A stretch of DNA of 64,000 nucleotides from NCBI GenBank assembly GCA_964510955.1, contig CAZEDW010000005.1, forward strand, positions 62,001 to 126,000. Direction: 5' to 3'. Shown here piece by piece: positions 34,553 to 47,803 of the stretch. Made by a program: the position numbers and the translations under genes. Under the pieces are notes generated by a model. It was not told the origin of the DNA and did no database searches. It saw only the letters and a list, made by a program, of their open reading frames with translations. The DNA is from JAFLCM01 sp964510955. GTDB lineage: Bacteria > Planctomycetota > Phycisphaerae > Phycisphaerales > UBA1924. Position 1 is the stretch's first letter; every line of letters begins with the position of its first letter.

Positions 34553-35092
34553 ATGATGGCCGTACCGCGAGATCAGTTGCAGTCGATCGCATCTGCTTTC
34601 CAGTCCCAGGAGTCGCTCGCGGGGCGCGCCATCGCCCAGGTCCCCGATCACCTCCTCCACCGCGCGCTCAGCGAGCACACCAACAGCATCGCCGTCATCG
34701 TCAAGCACATGAGCGGAAACCTGCTGTCGCGGTTCACCGACTTCCTGACCACCGACGGCGAAAAGCCGTGGCGAAACCGTGACACCGAGTTCGTCGAAGA
34801 CGGGGCCGACCGCTCCGAAATCATGCGCCGCTGGGACGCGGGCTGGGCATGCCTGTTCAGCGCGCTCGATTCTCTGACCGACGCGGATCTCGCCCGCACC
34901 GTCCACATCCGCGGCGAGCCGCACGCCGTGTCGCTCGCGCTGTGCCGTGCCCTGGCCCACCAGAGCTACCACGTCGGTCAGATCGTGCAGCTCGCCCGCG
35001 TGCTGGCGGGCGACCGCTGGGAAACGCTCACCGTGCCGCGCGGCGGGTCCGCGGCGTTCAACACATCCAAGGGCTTCACCCCTCGCCCGTGA
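34553..35092 (+). CDS. DinB/DUF1572 family protein (second copy)
   Basis: Encodes 179 residues. The central NSIAVIVKHMSGNLLSRFTDFL and DGEKPWRNRDTEF blocks are characteristic of the DUF1572 branch of the DinB superfamily, and ALAHQSYHVGQIVQLAR supplies the C-terminal His ligands. Expected to be a metal-binding helical bundle; reaction unknown. It is the third gene of the DinB-ankyrin-DinB trio, 29 bp after the ankyrin gene. It ends 5 bp before the convergent LOG-family gene. Confidence 0.85.
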   Translation: MMAVPRDQLQSIASAFQSQESLAGRAIAQVPDHLLHRALSEHTNSIAVIVKHMSGNLLSRFTDFLTTDGEKPWRNRDTEFVEDGADRSEIMRRWDAGWACLFSALDSLTDADLARTVHIRGEPHAVSLALCRALAHQSYHVGQIVQLARVLAGDRWETLTVPRGGSAAFNTSKGFTPRP

Positions 35093-35097
35093 CAGCC

Positions 35098-35739
35098 TCA
35101 GGCCGACGGCACCAGCCGCCTCAGGTCCGGCGCGGCCACCGGCGCCTTCTCGATCTGGTCCAACCGCGCGATCAGCTCGGCGGCCGTCCTGCACACCTCA
35201 AAGAGCTCCTTGGCGCCGGCCTTGGCAAACTTCCCCTGGATCATGTGGTCGATCATCGACAGCAGCGGGTCGTAAAACCCCGCGCGGGGCGAACCCACCG
35301 CCGGATCGTTGGGGTCGGCGAGGTTCAGCATCAGGATCGGCTTGTTGTGCTCGCCGAGCAGCCGGCCCACGAGGATTTCGAAAAACTCCTCCATGGTCCC
35401 CAGGCCGCCGGGCAGAACAATCATGGCGTCGCCGCGGTGCTCCAGCAGCCGCTTGCGCTCTCGCATCGTCTCCACGACGACGTTCTCGTGGTTGTCCGGG
35501 TCCATCTGCTCGGCCTGCTTCAGCGTGTGGGTGATGATGCCCACCACGCGCCCGCCGGCCCCGCGGCAGGCGCGGGCGGCCTCCCCCATCAACCCCACGC
35601 GCCCGCCGCCATAGACCATGGTGCGATTGGTGCCGGCCAACCCCGCGCCGATCTCCCTCGCCGCGACGAAAAAGTCCGCGTGAACGGTGTTCGAGGACGA
35701 GCAGTAGACGGTGACGCTGGAAATACGCCGGGAACTCAT
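35098..35739 (-). CDS. LOG family protein (TIGR00730)
   Basis: Encodes 213 residues with a Rossmann-like fold. Signature motifs: VYCSSSNTV at the N-terminus, MVYGGGRVGLMG, and METMRERK then LPGGLGTMEEFFE (PGGxGTxxE). The family comprises nucleoside-monophosphate phosphoribohydrolases that release free bases such as cytokinins, and related AMP/purine hydrolases. The physiological substrate in bacteria is usually unproven. It lies 16 bp after the phosphatase gene on the same strand. Confidence 0.88.
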   Translation of the reverse strand: MSSRRISSVTVYCSSSNTVHADFFVAAREIGAGLAGTNRTMVYGGGRVGLMGEAARACRGAGGRVVGIITHTLKQAEQMDPDNHENVVVETMRERKRLLEHRGDAMIVLPGGLGTMEEFFEILVGRLLGEHNKPILMLNLADPNDPAVGSPRAGFYDPLLSMIDHMIQGKFAKAGAKELFEVCRTAAELIARLDQIEKAPVAAPDLRRLVPSA

Positions 35740-35755
35740 GGGGCAAGTGTAACCA

Positions 35756-36874
35756 TCACGACCACCGCACCAGCACCAGGCTCCGGTCGTCTTCCTGCGG
35801 GCCGTGCGCTCGGACCAGGTCCATCACCGCGCCGTGGATCGCCTCCAGCGGCTGCTCCCGACGCTCGCGGAGCAGGCGCTCGATCGGCTCAAGTCCGATC
35901 ATCCGACCGTTGCGGTCCTTGGTCTCCGTGAAACCGTCGGTCATCATGGCCAGCAGATCGCCCGTTTCGAGCCGGACCAGCTGCGATTCAGGGGCCTCCC
36001 CGGCGTCAACCGCCATGGGCATCGACCGGCTCTCGATGCGCTCGGCCTCGCCGCGCGCCCTCACCCGCACCACCGGCGGATGCCCGGCCACCACGCACTC
36101 CGCCTCTCCGTTGGCGTGCAGCCGCACCATCGCGCCGGTAACGAACATGCTCGTGCTGGTCAGCGCCGAGAGCACGCGGTTCACGTCGCCCGCCACCTCC
36201 GCGACCGTTCCGCCCGCCAGGAGCCGGGTCCGGATCGACCCCTTCGTCATCGCCATGACCACACCCGCCGCGACCCCGTGGCCCGAGACGTCGGCGATCA
36301 CCACGTCGACCGCCCCGTCGCTCTCGACGGCGTCGATCAGGTCGCCGCCCATCTCACTGGAAGCGACGCTCACGCCCAGAATCTCCACCGGGCCCGACCG
36401 CACCCGAAGTGCCGGGACAAGCGTCTCGTGGATTCTCCCGGCCATGTCCAGCTCGGCTTTCGCCGCGGCGGCGGCCCGCTCGGAACGCCGCAGATACCCC
36501 ACGTTCAGCCAGAACCCGATCGCGAGGCAACACACCGCGCTCACGGCAAGCACAACCCGACGAACCGGCTCAGGCTCCTGCATGCCCCAATCCAGGAATC
36601 CGATCCGATCCAGAGGTCCAAAGTACACCCACCGAGCAATAAACGGGATCACGTTTGCGGGGACCAGCAACCACAGCATGCGCTCGCGGAAGGTGGCCAT
36701 CCACAGAATCGAGAGGACGGCCGAGAACACCGCGGTCGCCGCCCCGGCGCCCCAGCCGTACACCGGCTCCGAGGCGAGCCCGATCAGCAGGCCGACCGGC
36801 GCAAACATCAGGAACACACCGCAGTACAGCCGCGCAGACCTCCGCCAACGGGCGATCTTGACCGATTCGCTCAT
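35756..36874 (-). CDS. Membrane SpoIIE/PP2C-type phosphatase
   Basis: Encodes 372 residues. About four membrane helices occupy residues 15-130. A short helical linker (RRSERAAAAAKAELDMAGRI) leads to a PP2C-like phosphatase domain of the SpoIIE/RsbU type, with SSEMGGDLID, IADVSGHGVAAGVVMA, TGAMVRLHANGEAECVVAGHPP and LLAMMTDGFTE giving the metal-binding Asp residues. Such proteins dephosphorylate anti-sigma-factor antagonists or other Ser/Thr phosphoproteins. No anti-sigma partner is adjacent. It could oppose Ser/Thr kinases, one of which is encoded about 3 kb away, but that link is inference. Confidence 0.85.
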   Translation of the reverse strand: MSESVKIARWRRSARLYCGVFLMFAPVGLLIGLASEPVYGWGAGAATAVFSAVLSILWMATFRERMLWLLVPANVIPFIARWVYFGPLDRIGFLDWGMQEPEPVRRVVLAVSAVCCLAIGFWLNVGYLRRSERAAAAAKAELDMAGRIHETLVPALRVRSGPVEILGVSVASSEMGGDLIDAVESDGAVDVVIADVSGHGVAAGVVMAMTKGSIRTRLLAGGTVAEVAGDVNRVLSALTSTSMFVTGAMVRLHANGEAECVVAGHPPVVRVRARGEAERIESRSMPMAVDAGEAPESQLVRLETGDLLAMMTDGFTETKDRNGRMIGLEPIERLLRERREQPLEAIHGAVMDLVRAHGPQEDDRSLVLVRWS

Positions 36875-36998
36875 TCACCGATCCTAACAGCAGCGCGCCC
36901 CGCATCCGCAACACCGACACGCACCGCCCGCACGCCCGTCGTCGGTCCACGCGCGGCCGTGCCAGCCCCCACTCCGACCCGGTACAATCCCCAAGTTC

Positions 36999-37070
36999 GC
37001 GGGCGTAACTCAATGGTAGAGTGTCAGCCTTCCAAGCTGAATGTTGCCGGTTCGACTCCGGTCGCCCGCT
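36999..37070 (+). tRNA. tRNA-Gly (anticodon TCC)
   Basis: Acceptor stem GCGGGCG (36999-37005) pairs with CGCCCGC (37063-37069), discriminator T. D arm ACTC...GAGT, anticodon stem-loop TCAGC-CTTCCAA-GCTGA with anticodon TCC, T arm GCCGG-TTCGACT-CCGGT. CCA is not encoded. All four arms fold normally. Confidence 0.95.
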
Positions 37071-37113
37071 TTGACCGCCCACTGATGCAAGCGTCCACCG
37101 TCTCTCCCGGGTT

Positions 37114-37135
37114 GGTGGGTAGGGGTAGGGGTAGG
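37114..37135 (+). repeat. GGGGTA tandem repeat, G4-capable
   Basis: Four to five closely spaced G-runs with GGGGTA periodicity lie about 45 bp after the tRNA. The tract could form a G-quadruplex on the plus strand. It lies between tRNA-Gly and the 3' end of moaA. Confidence 0.45.
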
Positions 37136-37166
37136 ACCGGGGAGGCGGCACGATCGTCAGAGGTTG

Positions 37167-38327
37167 CTAGCCGCCTATGGCGGACATTGGGCGGGCCGGC
37201 TGCGTGAAGCCCGGGGCTGTCACGCCGTGCCCGGGCTGCTTGGTCCAGGTGGCGTCGATCAAGAAATCCGCGATGGCCCGGTCGCCGCGGTCGCCACACG
37301 CAACCGGCTCCCCGCGCAAGACCGGGCGGATATCCCATTCAGTCGTCGAGAACAGACACGGGCGGACCATGCCGTCGGCGGTGAGGCGGAGGCGGCTGCA
37401 CGCGCCGCAGAACGGGCTGCTCAGCGGGGCGATGAAACCGATGCGTGCCGGGGCATCGGGTGGCAGATCGGCGAAGCGGTACACGCTCGCCGTGCTCGCC
37501 GGGTCGTCGCTCTCAACTGCGATCAGGCGGAACCGACGCTCGACCGCGGCCCGGGTCTCCGCCGCGCTCACCCACTTGCCCGCGTCCCATCCGTGGGCCG
37601 AATCCAGCGGCATGTACTCGATGAACCGAACCTCGACGCCCAGGTCGCGCGCGACCGACGCCAGGTCCGCGGCCTCGTCATCGTTCACGCCGCGGAGCAG
37701 CACGGCGTTGAGCTTCACGGGCGCCAGTCCCTCCGAGATGCACGCCGCGGCCCCGGCCAGGACATCATCGACGGTGGCCCCCGAGCGTGTGATCGCCGCG
37801 AATCGATCAGGGCGCAGCGAGTCGATGCTGATCGTGACGCGCGACAGTCCCGCGGCCTTCCACTCCCGCAGCGAGTTCCGACGGATACGTGAGGCGTTGG
37901 TGATCATCGCGATCTCTACGCCTGTCGCGCCGCGGATGCCGGCGATGATGCGCGTGAGCTCGGGGTGAAGCGTCGGCTCGCCGCCGGTGATCCGGACCTT
38001 CCGAACGCCGAGCGACTCGGCGACGCGGGCGATCCTCACGAACTCGGCGGGCACCAGCAGGTCCTCGTGAGCCGCGAACCGCACGTCGGGCTCCATGCAG
38101 TACACGCACCGGAAGTTGCAGCGGTCGGTGATGCTGATCCGCAGGTCGCGGATCGTCCGCCCGTATGAATCAATCATCCGCCCCGCGGAGCGCACGCGGG
38201 CGGGCGCCGGGGGTGGCGGTGTCCCGGGCCGGCCGAGCGCCGGCGCCGACGCCTGCGGCAGCGGCACACGCCGTGGTTCCTGCGCGCCGGGAAGCGAACT
38301 CGTGGAGTTGGCGAGCACTACGGTCAC
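37167..38327 (-). CDS. moaA: GTP 3',8-cyclase MoaA
   Basis: Encodes 386 residues. MoaA is the radical-SAM enzyme that starts molybdenum-cofactor synthesis. The N-terminal cluster is CNFRCVYC, with the SAM-binding GGEP in VRITGGEPTLHP. The C-terminal [4Fe-4S] site is FCGACSRLRLTADGMVRPCLF. The GTG at 38327 is chosen because GGAG lies 7 nt upstream and it overlaps the stop of the preceding ORF (GTGA). This adds about 50 Pro-rich residues before the usual start MIDSYGRTIRDLRIS; the ATG at 38177 is the conservative alternative. No other Moco genes are adjacent. Confidence 0.92.
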   Translation of the reverse strand: MTVVLANSTSSLPGAQEPRRVPLPQASAPALGRPGTPPPPAPARVRSAGRMIDSYGRTIRDLRISITDRCNFRCVYCMEPDVRFAAHEDLLVPAEFVRIARVAESLGVRKVRITGGEPTLHPELTRIIAGIRGATGVEIAMITNASRIRRNSLREWKAAGLSRVTISIDSLRPDRFAAITRSGATVDDVLAGAAACISEGLAPVKLNAVLLRGVNDDEAADLASVARDLGVEVRFIEYMPLDSAHGWDAGKWVSAAETRAAVERRFRLIAVESDDPASTASVYRFADLPPDAPARIGFIAPLSSPFCGACSRLRLTADGMVRPCLFSTTEWDIRPVLRGEPVACGDRGDRAIADFLIDATWTKQPGHGVTAPGFTQPARPMSAIGG

Positions 38328-38788
38328 CGCGGTTCTCCGAGTTGACCGACCGCTGCGCCGTGCATCGAGCCGCTCACACTGCACAATGCCCGTCGGCACC
38401 CCGCCCCGCTGACGCCCGAACCCCTTGCGCCCGAGCGCTCCGCCGGCTGACGCAACCCGACATCACCAACGCCGACCGTCGTCGCACCCCAAGATCCGAA
38501 CGCGAGAGACATGCCCTCGACAACAGCCTGCCCCCGGCGGCGGAACACCTCATCGCGTCCGTCGAACGGCTCTGCCGACGCCCCAAGACACGACAAATCG
38601 ATCATTTGGAGCGGCCCCGCGTCGAATCCGCCGGCAACGGGCGAACCGTCGCTTGCGTCGCACGCGAAGACCCGCACCCGCTCGGGCGGCCGTCGATGGT
38701 CCTCGGGCTGCCGCCACGATCCGATGGGCGCAGCGATGACCTCCTGCCCCGGCGTCTGCTGATCTGGCTCGGCGAAGAAGTGGCTCAT
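38324..38788 (-). CDS. Hypothetical protein coupled to moaA
   Basis: Encodes 154 residues from the ATG at 38788 (MSHFFAEPDQQ). The frame has GC-rich third positions, at least in its first half, and its stop overlaps the moaA start as GTGA, with the moaA ribosome-binding site inside it. These points support a real gene. The middle (RVRVFACDASDG, LQMIDLSCLGASAE) faintly recalls a PilZ domain, but key Arg and Gly residues are not clear. The C-terminal third is Gly/Ser/Ala-rich. I do not recognise a family. It lies 66 bp after the stop of the kinase gene. Confidence 0.45.
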   Translation of the reverse strand: MSHFFAEPDQQTPGQEVIAAPIGSWRQPEDHRRPPERVRVFACDASDGSPVAGGFDAGPLQMIDLSCLGASAEPFDGRDEVFRRRGQAVVEGMSLAFGSWGATTVGVGDVGLRQPAERSGARGSGVSGAGCRRALCSVSGSMHGAAVGQLGEPR

Positions 38789-38853
38789 GGCGTGACCGGG
38801 ATGCACCTGGCGCTACGCCGCATCGTACAGCGTCAGACGACGTCGGGGAGCGT

Positions 38854-44079
<5,226 letters not shown>

Positions 44080-44243
44080 GGCTCTCGAAGAGAGAGCATA
44101 TCCGAAGCCTGCGGCGCGCCGACGGCAAAATGTTGTTGACACCCGCCCGATCAAGCAGCGGGCTGGATCATAAGAGACACAGCCCCCGGGTTGCGGCGCG
44201 CCATCTGGCAAAATTTCTTTCGAGTCCCCGAAACACGGGCCTT

Positions 44244-44501
44244 TCACGCCCCGTGACGCGGCGCCGAGGCCAGGATCGCCTTCACCAGGTCTTCGGGCGG
44301 CGCCGGCAGCGCGGCCGCCGGATCGGCCTTCATCGCTTCTCTGGCCATCTCCACCGTCTTGCGGTATTGATCAAGGTACACACGGCACGAACGGCACAGG
44401 GCCAGGTGGGCCTCGAACTTCAGCCGCTGCGCCAACGGCAGCTCACCGTCGAGGTACGCCATCAGAAACTCGTTGATCAGCTCATCGCACCGCATGATCA
44501 C
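44244..44501 (-). CDS. Zinc-finger anti-sigma factor
   Basis: Encodes 85 residues. The zf-HC2-type motif is HLALCRSCR (His-x3-Cys-x2-Cys) after an amphipathic helix, the core of the anti-sigma domain that holds ECF sigma factors; no membrane segment follows, so it is cytoplasmic. The start ATG overlaps the sigma-factor stop by 4 bp (ATGA), so the two are translated together. The kinase gene follows at about 165 bp. It is expected to bind and silence the sigma factor until released, perhaps by phosphorylation. Confidence 0.88.
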   Translation of the reverse strand: MIMRCDELINEFLMAYLDGELPLAQRLKFEAHLALCRSCRVYLDQYRKTVEMAREAMKADPAAALPAPPEDLVKAILASAPRHGA

Positions 44502-45133
44502 AACGATCCTCCGCTCATGTAGGGCTCAAGAAGGGTGCGCAGCGCCTGGCGGGCGCGGTGCAGGCGGGTCTTCACGGCGTTCACCGATTCGCCGAGCATC
44601 TCGGCGGCCTCCTCGGTGTCGACCTGTTCGATGTCACGGAGCACCAGCACGGTGCGGTACGCGTCAGGGAGTTCATTGATTTTCTTGTGGATCAGTTCTC
44701 GGACATCGGCCCGGTGCGCATCGCCCGCGGCGCCGTGCTTCCACGCCTCGCTCGGGGTCGCCTGGTGACCGTCATCGATGAACCTGGGCAGGAACTCCTC
44801 GATCTGACGCTCACCGCGGCGCTTGATCTTGCGCAGCCTCATCAGGCAGGCGTTGACCACGATCCGGTGCATCCACGTGGAAAGCCGCGAGCGACCGTCG
44901 AACGTCTTGATGGCGCTGAACGCGGAAATAAACGCGTCCTGCAACGCGTCGGCCGCGTCCTCCTCCGAGTGCATCATCCGCCGGGCCACGGCCAGCAGCC
45001 GCGGCGAGAGCTCGCGCACGAACCGCTCATACGCCGCCGGGTCGGAACGCCGCAGCCCGTCGACCAGCTCGTTCTCGGCAAGGTCGGTGACCATCGGAGC
45101 AGGGTCGGCGGGCGTGGAAGCCATCACGCGCAT
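44498..45133 (-). CDS. ECF RNA polymerase sigma factor
   Basis: Encodes 211 residues. Region 2 is seen in YERFVRELSPRLLAVARRMM, SEEDAADALQDAFISAF and FDGRSRLSTWMHRIVVNACL. Region 4 is LPDAYRTVLVLRDIEQVDTEEAAEML and SVNAVKTRLHRARQALR. There is no region 3, as usual for ECF sigma factors. The acidic linker between regions 2 and 4 is long. It is followed at once by an anti-sigma factor and a Ser/Thr kinase, an arrangement described for planctomycete-type ECF groups. Start ATG 45133; ATG 45124 is an alternative. Confidence 0.93.
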   Translation of the reverse strand: MRVMASTPADPAPMVTDLAENELVDGLRRSDPAAYERFVRELSPRLLAVARRMMHSEEDAADALQDAFISAFSAIKTFDGRSRLSTWMHRIVVNACLMRLRKIKRRGERQIEEFLPRFIDDGHQATPSEAWKHGAAGDAHRADVRELIHKKINELPDAYRTVLVLRDIEQVDTEEAAEMLGESVNAVKTRLHRARQALRTLLEPYMSGGSL

Positions 45134-45244
45134 ACTAGGTGATTGGATGACCCGACGGGTTCGGCAGTTACACGCCGCGGGGCCGTCACAGACCGACCGC
45201 GCGGCCAGTCAGACCTCTGTCGGATGCCGCCACCGGCGACCGGG

Positions 45245-46621
45245 TTACTCCGCCGCGGCGCCGGCGAAGCTCACCGGGCTGCGGTACCCCTCGGCGTCGT
45301 AGGCTCGCACGCCGAAAAACACGTTGTCCTTGCTGATGTCCAGACGAGCCTCGGTGGCGTTGCCCATGTCCTTGACGTGCTCCCAGAACGGGCTGGTGGT
45401 GTCACGCCACACCACCTCGTAGCCCGCGGTGTCGGGCTCCGGGCACTTCTCCCAGCGGAGGGTGGTGCCGGTCTCGAGCTTGGCGGTGATGATCCGGACG
45501 TTGGCGGGCTCGCGCGGCGCGTTGGCAAGGTGGATAAGGGCCGCGGCGTTCAGCCTGGCCACGTTGGCGAGGTACTCGGCGTCGACGAACTCCGGGCGGT
45601 CGCCGTGCTTCACGCCGTTCTCCTCACGAACATTCTGATGCTGGCGGTTGTAGTCCTCGCCCATGCAGGTGAAGCGGACGGCGGGCCAGCCCTGGTCCGC
45701 GAAGGCGCCGTGGTCGCCGCCGCGAAGGAACCGATCAGGGCGGAAGATCAGCACCGGCTGAACTTTGGTCTGCTCGAGCATTGCCACGTCGCGGATGTAG
45801 CGCGCGAGCTGCCGGCTGGGGCTGTCGTTCTCGGCGGCCAGCTTCCGCACCTCGGCGAGCTGCATCGTCCGCAGGTTCGCCGGCAGCCCCTCGCTGAACA
45901 GCCGGATGACCGTGTTGAACGGCCCGGGCTTGCCGTCCACGCTCGGCGACGGGTCGCCCACGATGTCGTTGTTCAGGACGGCCCGGATGTCCTCGCCGTC
46001 CTTGGCGGCCTGCGCGGCGCGGTACTTGGCGCCCAGCAGCCCCTGTTCCTCGCCGGCGGTCGCGACGAACATGATGGTGGCGTCGAGCTTGATGGGCGCC
46101 AGGACCCGCGCGATCTCGAGCATCGCGGCGACGCCGGAGCCGTCGTCGTTGGCACCGGGGGCGTCGCTGACGGCGTCCATCTTGTCGGTGGGGATCGTGT
46201 CGTAGTGGGCCGTGATGTAATAGATGCGCCCCGCCGCCTCGGGCATCGTGCCCGGGAGCTTGGCCCAGACGTTGACGATGACCCCACCGTTGGGCATCCG
46301 CTCCACCGGGGCCTGCTCAAAGCTCTCGTTCCCCACGCGGAGCAGCGGCCGCCCCGGGATCGAGCGGCTGCAGTCTTCGAGCGCCGTCTGGAGCCACCGG
46401 CGTGCGGCGCCGATGCCGTGGTCGAACTTCTCGGTTTCAGAAAGCGTGTGGCGCGTGCCGAACGAGCAGAGCTTGTCGATGTGCTTGCGGATGATGTCGG
46501 GGCGGATCCCGGCGATGGTCTGGGCCGGCAGCACCGGGTGCGCCGACACGGGCTCGGCGGCGCCGACCGTCCCGGCGAGCAGGCAGGTGTAAGTCGCCGC
46601 TGTCATGGTTCGAGAGCGCAT
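45245..46621 (-). CDS. Exported M28 family metallopeptidase
   Basis: Encodes 458 residues. Signal peptide (TYTCLLAGTVGAAEP). The M28 peptidase has its zinc ligands in TAHYDTIP (His, Asp), GANDDGSGVAAMLE (Asp), ATAGEEQGLLGA (Glu and catalytic Glu), VLNNDIVGD (Asp) and a distal His. A C-terminal fibronectin-like domain of about 100 residues follows (ANVRIITAKLETGTTLRWEKCP, DNVFFGVRAYDAEG). M28 enzymes are aminopeptidases or carboxypeptidases; this one should act on extracellular peptides. No clear ribosome-binding site. It is an independent unit upstream of the sigma operon. Confidence 0.87.
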   Translation of the reverse strand: MRSRTMTAATYTCLLAGTVGAAEPVSAHPVLPAQTIAGIRPDIIRKHIDKLCSFGTRHTLSETEKFDHGIGAARRWLQTALEDCSRSIPGRPLLRVGNESFEQAPVERMPNGGVIVNVWAKLPGTMPEAAGRIYYITAHYDTIPTDKMDAVSDAPGANDDGSGVAAMLEIARVLAPIKLDATIMFVATAGEEQGLLGAKYRAAQAAKDGEDIRAVLNNDIVGDPSPSVDGKPGPFNTVIRLFSEGLPANLRTMQLAEVRKLAAENDSPSRQLARYIRDVAMLEQTKVQPVLIFRPDRFLRGGDHGAFADQGWPAVRFTCMGEDYNRQHQNVREENGVKHGDRPEFVDAEYLANVARLNAAALIHLANAPREPANVRIITAKLETGTTLRWEKCPEPDTAGYEVVWRDTTSPFWEHVKDMGNATEARLDISKDNVFFGVRAYDAEGYRSPVSFAGAAAE

Positions 46622-47042
46622 GGCGGCACTATATCTTTGATACCACGCCCGCCGCGGCCGCCATTCGGGCTGGGTTGGGGTCGTGAAATCTCTCTGATTG
46701 GTCCGAGATTTTCCGAAATTCCGTCGTTCCCACTCGCACGTCCCGGAAATCTGGTGTATCCTGCTGATGCACGCTGGAAGGGAGCTGCACGTCATCGTTG
46801 AGCGGAGGGCCGCCCCGGCGCGGTGCTCAAACACTTTGGTCTGACTCCCGGCCTGGAAGGGACCGGTATGGCTTGCGCGTGTGGCAGCTCGCGCGGCATG
46901 TTGTTGTTCGTGGATTTGGTCCTCGCGGGCCGACACCTGTGTATTGACCCGCGGGACAACGGATCGGCGCGCCGTCGCTCTGCACTGGCGACGTCGCGCC
47001 CGTACACCGGGCCGTTCGGTCCCTATGAAGAGGAGAGTTGTT
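46622..47042. other. Intergenic region before CHRD gene
   Basis: No gene is supported in these 420 bp. A GTATCCT hexamer near 46756-46762 could be a -10 box for the gene at 47043, which would give a leader of nearly 280 nt. No convincing -35 box, riboswitch fold or terminator was found. The last 15 bases hold the AGAGGAGAG ribosome-binding site. Confidence 0.4.
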
Positions 47043-47621
47043 ATGTCAACCGTGTCCCGTCTCGCCCTCGCAGCGGCGGCCGCCGCCGTCGCAACGTTGG
47101 CAGCGCCGGCCTCCGCCGCCGTGTTCGTTTACACCGGCGTGTTCAGCGGCTCGGCCGAGAGCCCGCCCAATGCCTCCCCGGGCACCGGCACCTTCACGGT
47201 GACCATGGACACCACGCTCAACACCATGCGCGTCCAGGCCAGCTTCAGCGGCCTGCTCGGCAACACCACCGCCGCCCACATCCACGCCGCCACCGCGAAC
47301 CCGTTCGCGGGCACCGCGGGCGTCGCCACCCAGACGCCGTCGTTCAGCGGTTTCCCGCTCGGCGTCACCGCCGGGGTCATGGACACGACGTTCGACATGA
47401 CGCTCGCCAGCAGCTACAACGCCGCATTCGTCACGGCGAACGGCGGCACCGCGGCGAGCGCCTTCGCCGCGCTCAAGGCCGCCGCTGACGCCGGCAAGGC
47501 CTATTTCAACATCCACACCACGGTCGTCGGTGGCGGCGAAGTCCGCGGCTTCCTGCCGACCCCCGGCGCGGTCTCCCTCGCCGGCATCGGCCTGCTCGCC
47601 GGCATGCGTCGTCGCCGCTGA
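47043..47621 (+). CDS. CHRD domain CTERM protein
   Basis: Encodes 192 residues. The ATG at 47043 follows AGAGGAGAG. Signal peptide ending near PASA-AV. The rest is one CHRD domain (first described in chordin), with FSGSAESPPNASPGTGTFTVTMD at the start, AAHIHAATANPFAGTAGVATQ in the middle and AYFNIHTTVVGGGEVRGFL at the end, the last two carrying the typical HIH/NIHT His residues. It closes with a short CTERM-like tail (PTPGAVSLAGIGLLAGMRRRR). CHRD domains are probably protein-binding or immunoglobulin-like; function in bacteria is unknown. Confidence 0.88.
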   Translation: MSTVSRLALAAAAAAVATLAAPASAAVFVYTGVFSGSAESPPNASPGTGTFTVTMDTTLNTMRVQASFSGLLGNTTAAHIHAATANPFAGTAGVATQTPSFSGFPLGVTAGVMDTTFDMTLASSYNAAFVTANGGTAASAFAALKAAADAGKAYFNIHTTVVGGGEVRGFLPTPGAVSLAGIGLLAGMRRRR

Positions 47622-47687
47622 GCCGAACCTCCGGGCATCCGACCGCTTCTGGGCGAACGGTGCGGATGCACGGGACGTGAAACCTCG

Positions 47688-47720
47688 CTGGCGCGGCCCT
47701 CACCGGCCGCGCCAGCTTTG
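47688..47720 (+). terminator. Strong terminator after CHRD gene
   Basis: A perfect 11-bp stem: CTGGCGCGGCC (47688-47698), loop CTCACC, GGCCGCGCCAG (47705-47715), then CTTTGT. It lies 66 bp after the stop; the T-run is short but the stem is very stable. Confidence 0.7.
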
Positions 47721-47803
47721 TCGGCGAAACCGGGCCCCGAGCGCGCCGCAGAGGCCCGCTCAGCCCCCCAAGGGCACCCGCTGGAGAAGTGGAGACCAAC
47801 TCG

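Noticed and set aside
44080..44247. N-terminal 56-codon extension of the kinase starting at a GTG that overlaps the anti-sigma stop
   Set aside because: The GTGA overlap is tempting, but third-position GC is low here and the residues look random. The ATG at 44079 gives a usual disordered kinase N-terminus.
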